A program made the translations under genes and the position numbers. Source: an uncultured Eubacteriales bacterium (GTDB lineage Bacteria; Bacillota; Clostridia; Christensenellales; Borkfalkiaceae). Taken from it: 12,677 bases of DNA. The stretch lies in contig CATYEP010000042.1 in NCBI GenBank assembly GCA_958405585.1, positions 1-12,677 of the forward strand. The letters run 5' to 3'. The notes under the pieces are model-generated. The model saw only the letters and a program-made list of their open reading frames with translations. It was not told the origin of the DNA and made no database searches. This document shows, in pieces, positions 8,071-12,677 of this stretch. Position 1 is the stretch's first letter, and each line of letters begins with the position of its first letter.

Positions 8071-9346
8071 AAGGCGGGATAATTGTTCGTTTACGCTTTA
8101 CCTGCAATTCTTTCTTGGCGGATTTTATGGATTTTTCCTGCACTTCCGTATTGTGCTTTATAAAATCCTCACGGATGGTCTTTTCGTCGAGAACAATTCT
8201 TTGCGCCATTGTCCGTATATCGTCGAGAACGATTGCCTCAATATCCTTCGCCTGTATAAAATGCGAAAAGCAATACGATTTTCCGAGCCTCACATGATTG
8301 CCGCAATTGAAATTAAAATCTATCTTACCGTTTCGGTTAATATAATTCAATTTCATTTTTCCGCCGCAATCGGCACAAAACAAGAAGCCGGACAGCGGAT
8401 GCGTATATCCTCTTTTTGTTTTCCTGCCCTGCGCTACGGATTTCTCCACCTCGCGTACTTTATCCCAAAGCTCCTGCGTTACGATTGGTTCGTGTGTGTT
8501 TTTTACTACGATCCATTCGCTTTCATCGCGCTTATAGCGTTTATGATTCTTATAGGAAATAGAACTCCAACGTTGCTGCGCCATATGCCCTAAATAAGTG
8601 GGATTGTTTAAGATGCTGTTCACGGCACAGAAAGACCACAAACCCATGTTTTCTTTACGCCCCACGATCCCGTACTTTTCCATACTGTAACGGCTTGGAT
8701 TCAATACCCCTTCGGCATTCAGAATATCCGCTATTTTATGCGGGCTCAATCCGCTTGCGCGCATTTCAAATATCCTTTTCACGACTGCGGCGGCTTCCTC
8801 ATCAATGATCGGCGTTTTCTTTTCGGTATCGCTCTTTACATACCCGTAAGGAGCCTTCCTCGCATGATACTTTCCCTCCCGTGCATTCGCCTTTAACACT
8901 GTCCTGATCTTCTTGCTGGTATTGGCGGCGTGCCATTCGTTGAACACGTTCATAATGGGCATCATTTCCATTGCGCCGCTGTCACGGTTTTCTGTATCTA
9001 CGTTGTCCTGTATGGCTATAAACCGTATCCCGAACGCCGGAAACACATAATCGACGTACTGCCCGACTTCGATATAGTTCCTCCCGAAACGCGAAAGGTC
9101 TTTTACTATGATGGTGTTTATAACTCCCGTCTTCGCGTCGTCCAACAATCTTTGCACTTCGGGACGTTGAAAAGTTGTTCCCGAAACGCCGTCGTCTATG
9201 TATTCGTCGTGGATCTCAAAGCCACGCTCTTCTGCATACTTGCGGAGTATTGTCCTTTGGTTGTCAATGGAAATCGATTCGCCTTGACGTTCATCTTCTT
9301 GAGATAGCCTGTAATAAAGCCCTGCTATGTAGTGTTTCTGTTTCAT
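8054..9346 (-). CDS. Large serine recombinase (TnpX/TndX-like), frameshifted near its C-terminus
   Basis: The 430-residue frame starts with MKQKHYIAGLYYRLS, placing the catalytic serine at residue 15. The resolvase domain (about 1-150) has VKDLSRFGRN at 81-90. A recombinase domain follows (APYGY at 165-169), then a zinc ribbon with C324, C327, C348 and C359. From residue 418 the frame slips: the encoded end KRTIIPPYANCL is nonsense, while dropping one A from the run opposite TTT 8090-8092 restores KRNEQLSRLMQIAYEDRL and joins the fragment at 7726-8070. The repaired protein would have about 539 residues, a normal family length. The enzyme excises and integrates conjugative or mobilizable elements. 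The start is supported by GAGGTGATC (opposite 9349-9357), a long match to the 16S anti-Shine-Dalgarno end. The catalytic domain is intact but loss of the coiled-coil end probably inactivates it. Confidence 0.9.
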   Translation of the reverse strand: MKQKHYIAGLYYRLSQEDERQGESISIDNQRTILRKYAEERGFEIHDEYIDDGVSGTTFQRPEVQRLLDDAKTGVINTIIVKDLSRFGRNYIEVGQYVDYVFPAFGIRFIAIQDNVDTENRDSGAMEMMPIMNVFNEWHAANTSKKIRTVLKANAREGKYHARKAPYGYVKSDTEKKTPIIDEEAAAVVKRIFEMRASGLSPHKIADILNAEGVLNPSRYSMEKYGIVGRKENMGLWSFCAVNSILNNPTYLGHMAQQRWSSISYKNHKRYKRDESEWIVVKNTHEPIVTQELWDKVREVEKSVAQGRKTKRGYTHPLSGFLFCADCGGKMKLNYINRNGKIDFNFNCGNHVRLGKSYCFSHFIQAKDIEAIVLDDIRTMAQRIVLDEKTIREDFIKHNTEVQEKSIKSAKKELQVKRKRTIIPPYANCL

Positions 9347-9348
9347 TT

Positions 9349-9357
9349 GATCACCTC
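9349..9357 (-). promoter_or_regulatory. Ribosome binding site of the recombinase
   Basis: On the - strand this reads GAGGTGATC, matching nine bases of the extended Shine-Dalgarno consensus, 2 nt before the ATG at 9346 (8 nt from the AGG core). Confidence 0.75.
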
Positions 9358-9427
9358 ACGTTTTTTTTGATTTAACTTATTGAAATCTTCGCTTGCTTTT
9401 TTCACCGCGCGTATACTCTACAACCCG

Positions 9428-9450
9428 AATACGACAGGTAATGTCGTATT
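9428..9450. promoter_or_regulatory. Operator-like palindrome upstream of the recombinase
   Basis: AATACGAC, 7 nt spacer, GTCGTATT: perfect 8-bp arms with no T-run on either side. It lies 81 nt upstream of the recombinase start. The size suits a dimeric repressor site; no binding protein is identified. Confidence 0.4.
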
Positions 9451-9595
9451 AGAAAAATTTCTTTGTAAAATTTAAGAATATCCTTTCCCTGACAGGATAA
9501 CAAAATTACAGAAACAATGTCCTCAAGCGGATTTATACTGTTTTTATGGTTATATGTAGAAAATATAATGTAAGGCGTGGTTTACTTAAACTCTA

Positions 9596-9635
9596 TACAA
9601 AGAAAAGACAGACAACGTTTTCCGTGTCTGCCTTT
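9596..9635 (-). terminator. Rho-independent terminator of the sigma-like gene
   Basis: On the - strand GGCAGACA (opposite 9625-9632) pairs with TGTCTGTC (opposite 9607-9614) around an A-rich loop, followed by TTTTCTTT. It lies 25-60 nt past the stop of the gene at 9660. Confidence 0.75.
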
Positions 9636-9659
9636 AAGAAAGTATGAAGTTCAACGAGA

Positions 9660-10328
9660 TCAAAGCGCGCCGTAAAGCGAATAGTATCTTTTGCGGATGC
9701 TTGCCTTTCTGCTGTTGATCCTTCCCCTGCCGATGCCGAGTTCGGCGCACACTTCGGATTGCACCATGCCGTTGATGTAGCAGTTCAGAATAGCAAGTTC
9801 CAATGCGGATAACTGTAATGCTCCTACAAGTTCGTCGTATTTGCTGTAATCCGTTTGCTCCTGTTCGAAACAGTCGACGGGATCCATAGGCAGGGCTTTG
9901 TAATCCGCAAAGTCTATGGATTCGATTGCTCCGTGTCTGTCAGAGCGGTTGCGCAGACTGTCGATAAAATGGTCCACTTCGCGGTAGCAGGCAAGTTTAA
10001 TGGTGATGTCTTTTCCTTTGCGGTCTTTGCCGCAGATTTCGGTTGCTCTTCTGCCTGCGAATTGGCAGAGAAAGCAGATGGCGGTCTGGGCTACGTCATA
10101 GCCGTCCGATACGGTATAGTCTGTTTCGCCCATATGATGCAGGTCTTTGATTAAGCCGATATACAGCCTGTCCGCAACTTTCGTGTCGAACTTTTTCACG
10201 GTACGGAGTGCCTGCAATGCGATCATCTCGCCCATAAGTTTGACATTCTCATTTGAGATTGCTTCGGCGAACAATTCGCTTTCATTCCGATACTTGCCTT
10301 TCGAGAACTTTGTTACCAACATTTCCAT
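9660..10328 (-). CDS. Sigma-70 region-4-like helix-turn-helix protein of the mobile element
   Basis: The 222-residue protein is cytoplasmic and has no signal. Its last 58 residues form a sigma region 4 or LuxR-like HTH: LELAILNCYINGMVQSEVCAELGIGRGRI (about 176-204) followed by NSRKASIRKRY. The N-terminal 160 residues are mostly helical and charged and match no family I recognise. Proteins of this layout occur in conjugative elements of Clostridia and are usually called sigma-factor-like or hypothetical. A regulator of element genes is the likely role, by inference. The ATG at 10328 follows AAGAGGTGT (opposite 10335-10343) at good spacing; this Shine-Dalgarno sequence is part of the outer arm of the inverted repeat 10338-10622. 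A terminator follows at 9596-9635, so it is probably transcribed alone. Confidence 0.75.
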   Translation of the reverse strand: MEMLVTKFSKGKYRNESELFAEAISNENVKLMGEMIALQALRTVKKFDTKVADRLYIGLIKDLHHMGETDYTVSDGYDVAQTAICFLCQFAGRRATEICGKDRKGKDITIKLACYREVDHFIDSLRNRSDRHGAIESIDFADYKALPMDPVDCFEQEQTDYSKYDELVGALQLSALELAILNCYINGMVQSEVCAELGIGRGRINSRKASIRKRYYSLYGAL

Positions 10329-10402
10329 TTTCTTACACCTCTTGAATTAGATTTGCCTTTTTCGGGCAAGAGGCGGAGGTGCATAGGACGGGAAAGGTCG
10401 GT

Positions 10403-10431
10403 ATTTTGAATAGTAAGCCTGCGGAAGTCAA
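10403..10431 (-). promoter_or_regulatory. Candidate promoter of the sigma-like gene
   Basis: On the - strand TTGACT (opposite 10426-10431), 17-nt spacer, CAAAAT (opposite 10403-10408). The -35 matches 5 of 6 and the -10 matches 4 of 6. It would give a leader of about 65 nt. The -35 lies within the inner inverted-repeat arm. Confidence 0.35.
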
Positions 10432-10479
10432 CGGGGAAAAGACAAAATCTCCGCTGTGGGGAGGAGAAAGGGATGCAGA

Positions 10480-10515
10480 AGGCAAAAAGAAAACAAGGCA
10501 AGAAATTGCCTTGTT
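10480..10515 (-). terminator. Rho-independent terminator on the - strand in the centre of the inverted repeat
   Basis: AACAAGGCAA (10492-10501), loop GAAA, TTGCCTTGTT (10506-10515): perfect 10-bp stem. Reading the - strand, TTTTCTTTTT follows. It should stop transcripts arriving from beyond 10515, where no protein gene is apparent. Confidence 0.7.
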
Positions 10516-10622
10516 GAAACAAAACGGAGTATTAATGGCGTATTCTGCGGAGATTTTGCGGCCGTTGACGTCCGCGAGGAGCTATGCTAACCTAAGCCTG
10601 CCGAAAAAGCAAATTCAAGAGG

Positions 10623-11037
10623 TTCAGTGAACGGAAAAAACAATAAAAAGAAAAGCCATGCGCGACGGAAAAAGCGGCAGCCGATCCCCAAAAGCGGGTC
10701 AGCGGGGACGGCTCCGCGCCGCCGCGCTTTCTCGTCGCCGTAAACTTCGCTTTTCGGCGGCTTGCCAAAGCAACCCGCCCGCTTTGCTCCGTTACGTCTC
10801 CTCTTCCCAAAAAATCTTTGCTTTGCAAATCTTTTTCGGAAACCCTGTTGATTTAGTTTTTCCGTGTTGTTCTGGTTGTCTTTTTCATGGCGTGTGCTTG
10901 GCTGCGGCGCCTGAGCGCGAAGCGCGAAGGTTTGTGTTGCGGCAACAGCCGCAACACAATGCATAAAAGCCGTACTTGTATCAAGACTTTCACATATTTT
11001 TATGGATACTATTTTGTGCTTTTAAAAAGGAGAAGGG
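10623..11037. other. GC-rich tract without a credible protein gene (possible non-coding RNA or transfer/replication site)
   Basis: Both strands have open frames here, but they are Arg/Ala/Ser-rich, lack ribosome binding sites at usable distance and look like by-products of base composition. A strong hairpin lies at 10932-10959. I have the impression that similar GC-rich tracts recur in conjugative elements of Clostridia, but cannot verify this. A - strand RNA ending at the 10480-10515 terminator would fit. Confidence 0.35.
10932..10959. repeat. Perfect 11-bp hairpin in the GC-rich tract
   Basis: TTGTGTTGCGG (10932-10942), loop CAACAG, CCGCAACACAA (10949-10959). No T-run follows on either strand, so it is not a standard terminator. 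An oriT-type, origin-type or RNA-structural role is possible. Confidence 0.7.
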
Positions 11038-11169
11038 ATGACAAAAAGAACGGGCTGGCGTTGGCTAAATCATAATCTGTTTGGAAAACTAATATATTGC
11101 ATATTTTTTTGTTTTTCATATTTAACATATATTGCAATGTATAAAACTAAAAATGCTATTTACATTTAA
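11038..11169 (+). CDS. Possible small membrane peptide (43 residues)
   Basis: ATG 11038 follows AAGGAG (11027-11032) by 5 nt, a good spacing. The peptide starts MTKRTGWRWLNHN, then a hydrophobic stretch (about 18-34, LIYCIFFCFSYLTYIAM) and a short tail ending at TAA 11167. Basic residues before one helix would place it in the membrane. It could be a genuine small protein, the leftover N-terminus of a truncated gene at the element border, or chance in AT-rich DNA. Its 3' end overlaps the -35 box of the next promoter, which argues against an undisturbed gene. Confidence 0.3.
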   Translation: MTKRTGWRWLNHNLFGKLIYCIFFCFSYLTYIAMYKTKNAIYI

Positions 11170-11187
11170 AATAAAGTTGTGTATAAT
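11159..11187 (+). promoter_or_regulatory. Near-consensus vegetative (sigma-A type) promoter of the beta-helix gene
   Basis: TTTACA (11159-11164), 17-nt spacer, TATAAT (11182-11187). The expected start of transcription is near 11194, about 26 nt before the GTG at 11220. No operator-like dyad is obvious in the short leader. Confidence 0.75.
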
Positions 11188-11207
11188 AATTAAAAATTCG
11201 TTCAGCG

Positions 11208-11213
11208 AGGGGG
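11208..11213 (+). promoter_or_regulatory. Ribosome binding site that fixes the GTG start of the beta-helix gene
   Basis: AGGGGG lies 6 nt before GTG 11220. The frame is closed by TAA at 11187-11189 and has no ATG, GTG or TTG in between, so GTG 11220 is the first possible start. Confidence 0.7.
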
Positions 11214-11219
11214 AACGGG

Positions 11220-12677
11220 GTGAGGACAATCTTTATAGCAACAGATGGCAGTGATAAGGCAACGGGAACAAAAAGACACCCTTTTCAGACGATAGGACGC
11301 GCATTAGAGGAGTTAAAAAAATTTCGGGCTTTGGGTGAGCAGGATATAACGGTTTATTTTCGGGAGGGTGTATATTTACCTGAATATGATACAATAAAGG
11401 TTAATTTGCGAAATAAGATCACACAGAAAGGAGAGAATGTTTATCCACTGCGGGTCAGCCGCTTTGAATTAGATGAAAAGAGCGGTACGGAAAACGGAAG
11501 AGTAATTTTTAGTGCGTATAAAAAGGAACGCGTGATCATAACTGGAGGGAAACTCCTGACAAACTGGGTGCTGCATGATGGAGAAAAGCGGATATACAAA
11601 GCATTTATCGGCATTCAAACAAGACATCTTTATGTAAATGGGCGACGTATTATGCGCGCGCGATCTGATGCTGCGGCGTTTGCCGGTAGTATATTGAATA
11701 CGGAGTGCCACAAAGACAGTACGCCTGCATATGTGTTACGGGGCCATCATGCTGAATTCAGAGAGCCGGATGCCGTAGAATTGGTATACAGGAGTTTATT
11801 TACACAACCTCGAGCAGATATTCAAAAAATTGAATATGACGAATCGAATACATTCATTTATATGAAACAACCCGGCTTTTATTATATAACTCATAAAGGC
11901 GGAACATCTGTTAATTATCCTGCTTATCTTGAAAATGCTTATGAGTTTTTAAAAGAGCCGGATTATTTTTTTTACAGCAATAAAGACGGATACGTCTATT
12001 ATATACCAAGAGAGGAGGAAAATATAGAGGAAGCACAGGTTATCTGTCCTGTTATCGACGTATTGCTGTCTGTTAGGGGAGCAGGAAAATCAAAGCCAGT
12101 CAAAAATATAACATTCAGAAATTTATATTTTGAATATACAGGATGGCTGCGCCCTTCGTATGCCAATGGTCATTCGGATGCGCAGAACAATTATATACGA
12201 GAATGCGGTGCCGATATGGCGTCGGAAGACAATGACAGTCTTTGTCCGGCTGCGCTGAATTTAGAATATGCGGAAAATATCATATTCGACAGATGCAGGA
12301 TCAGCAAAATCGGAATCACTGCATTAAATATTACGAGGGCATCTAAATTCAACAAAATAATTGGTTGTGAGTTTTCAGATATTTCCGGTTCTGCGGTTGT
12401 GATAGGAGAGATTGGCTGGCGAAACAATGAAAACAAGATCAATGTAAATTCAAAGGATGCAAGAGATCTGATTACGGGTAACAGTGTAGAAAATTGTTAT
12501 ATTCATGATTGCGGAGTCGAGTTTTTGTCAGCCGCGCCTGTTGCTGCAGGGTACACTGTGAATACGAGTATCTTGCACAATGATATTGTCAATTGTCCAT
12601 ATACTGCGATACATATAGGTTATGGATGGGGTGAAGTCAATAATGTCTGTACGCGAGGTATAAGGATAGAAAGTAAT
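11220..12677 (+). CDS. Right-handed beta-helix glycosidase-like protein (GH141-like), 3' end outside window
   Basis: The frame is open for 486 codons to the window end. The N-terminus, IFIATDGSDKATGTKRHPFQTI, with VYFREGVYL (about 45-53), is the standard opening of extracellular-type right-handed beta-helix enzymes. YVNGRRIMRARSD (138-150), ELVY...FTQPRADI, YPAYLENAYEFLKEP (about 233-247), GYVYYIPRE and FEYTGWLRPS (304-313) follow in the order expected for GH141-like proteins. Parallel beta-helix coils (NIIFDRCRIS, NKIIGCEFSDISG, NCYIHDCG, SILHNDIVNC) fill about 340-486. Characterised GH141 members act on plant pectin or xylan; the substrate here is not known, and related beta-helix families (GH110, GH120) remain possible. 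There is no signal peptide, so it should work in the cytoplasm on imported oligosaccharides. It has its own promoter just past the mobile-element border. Confidence 0.85.
   Translation, partial: MRTIFIATDGSDKATGTKRHPFQTIGRALEELKKFRALGEQDITVYFREGVYLPEYDTIKVNLRNKITQKGENVYPLRVSRFELDEKSGTENGRVIFSAYKKERVIITGGKLLTNWVLHDGEKRIYKAFIGIQTRHLYVNGRRIMRARSDAAAFAGSILNTECHKDSTPAYVLRGHHAEFREPDAVELVYRSLFTQPRADIQKIEYDESNTFIYMKQPGFYYITHKGGTSVNYPAYLENAYEFLKEPDYFFYSNKDGYVYYIPREEENIEEAQVICPVIDVLLSVRGAGKSKPVKNITFRNLYFEYTGWLRPSYANGHSDAQNNYIRECGADMASEDNDSLCPAALNLEYAENIIFDRCRISKIGITALNITRASKFNKIIGCEFSDISGSAVVIGEIGWRNNENKINVNSKDARDLITGNSVENCYIHDCGVEFLSAAPVAAGYTVNTSILHNDIVNCPYTAIHIGYGWGEVNNVCTRGIRIESN

Larger units (their letters stand above)
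9358..9659. other. 302-nt intergenic region upstream of the recombinase
   Basis: No gene is seen. It holds a perfect palindrome (9428-9450), a shorter inverted repeat TATCCT/AGGATA near 9479-9498 and the terminator of the sigma-like gene (9596-9635). Recombinase transcription from the - strand should start here, but I could not choose one convincing promoter. The TATAAT-containing stretch near 9565-9570 on the + strand has no good -35. Confidence 0.4.
10338..10622. repeat. Nested long inverted repeat around a terminator, including the sigma-like gene's Shine-Dalgarno
   Basis: Inner arms: GCGGA, GTCAACGG and CAAAATCTCCGC (10421-10454) are complementary to GCGGAGATTTTG, CCGTTGAC and TCCGC (10547-10575), 25 bp in all. 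Outer arms: CCTCTTGAA, TTTGC and TTTTTCGG (10338-10365) are complementary to CCGAAAAA, GCAAA and TTCAAGAGG (10601-10622), 22 bp in all. The outer left arm contains the Shine-Dalgarno of the gene at 10328. The structure can also be read as two inverted copies of a leader block. Confidence 0.8.
7380..11000 (-). mobile_element. Probable remnant of a serine-recombinase-type conjugative or mobilizable element (borders approximate)
   Basis: A TnpX/TndX-like recombinase, a sigma-like HTH gene and a GC-rich non-coding tract, all oriented on the - strand, sit between + strand glycan-related genes. In Tn4451/Tn5397-type elements the recombinase lies at one end, reading towards that end, as here. No relaxase, coupling protein, type IV secretion or cargo gene is seen, so the element is decayed or reduced. 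I could not identify matching att repeats, so the ends are estimates: left between 7379 and 7725, right between 10960 and 11160. Confidence 0.5.

Noticed and set aside
9540..9575. + strand promoter at TTTATG...TATAAT
   Set aside because: The spacer is only 15 nt, the -35 match is poor, and it would drive transcription into the terminator and antisense to the sigma-like gene.
10379..10630. 83-codon frame on the + strand through the inverted repeat
   Set aside because: It crosses both arms and the terminator hairpin, starts with GTG without ribosome binding site and shows no family pattern.
10853..10888. 11-codon leader-peptide-like frame on the - strand (MKKTTRTTRKN)
   Set aside because: Thr/Lys/Arg-rich as some leader peptides are, but there is no Shine-Dalgarno sequence and no attenuator directly downstream.
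10587..10964. 125-codon frame on the - strand in the same tract
   Set aside because: No ribosome binding site, no domain-like pattern, and it overlaps the hairpin and the + strand frame; kept as a possible RNA region instead.
10658..10966. 102-codon frame on the + strand in the GC-rich tract
   Set aside because: The AGAGGT at 10618-10623 is 34 nt from its ATG, the peptide is Arg/Ala/Ser-rich and the opposite strand is equally open; it looks like a composition effect.
1..12677. tRNA, rRNA genes or CRISPR array
   Set aside because: No cloverleaf, rRNA-like stretch or regularly spaced short repeats were found; the only long repeats are the two coding modules.

Overview
The window reads as an accessory, glycan-related region of a Gram-positive anaerobe, most likely a gut Clostridia (Bacillota) member. 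This rests on strong AGGAGG-type ribosome binding sites, a lipoprotein-type export signal, a TnpX/TndX-like large serine recombinase, and large surface proteins built from Ig-like and jelly-roll modules. It is an inference from family style, not a taxonomic search.

Left part (1-7342, all + strand). The window opens inside a gene whose C-terminal jelly-roll domain ends at 694. It is followed after 32 nt by a 1755-residue predicted lipoprotein (727-5994) made of two N-terminal jelly-roll domains and four Ig/jelly-roll/Ig modules. The last two modules are a nearly perfect tandem duplication (981 bp, period 993 bp, three silent differences) and use codons very differently from the rest of the gene. 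No catalytic domain is visible, so the protein probably binds or displays rather than cleaves. A 280-nt gap with several alternative hairpins leads to a uroporphyrinogen-decarboxylase-like (URO-D/MtaA superfamily) gene (6275-7342), which ends against a perfect 16-bp hairpin.

Middle part (about 7380-11000). A 5'-truncated orphan reading frame is followed by what looks like a mobile-element remnant on the - strand. It holds a large serine recombinase broken by a 1-nt frameshift, a 300-nt gap with an operator-like palindrome and a terminator, a gene with a sigma-region-4-like helix-turn-helix, and about 700 nt without a credible protein gene. That last tract contains a nested inverted repeat (10338-10622) centred on a - strand terminator and taking in the Shine-Dalgarno sequence of the sigma-like gene. 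No transfer genes are seen, so the element is either decayed or minimal.

Right part (11000-12677, + strand). An AT-rich junction carries a near-consensus promoter (TTTACA-17-TATAAT). It drives a GTG-start gene that runs off the window and encodes a right-handed beta-helix protein of the GH141-like type with no signal peptide. The host genes therefore look like a glycan-handling locus (surface binding proteins, an intracellular beta-helix glycosidase candidate and an accessory URO-D-like enzyme) into which the element inserted between two genes.
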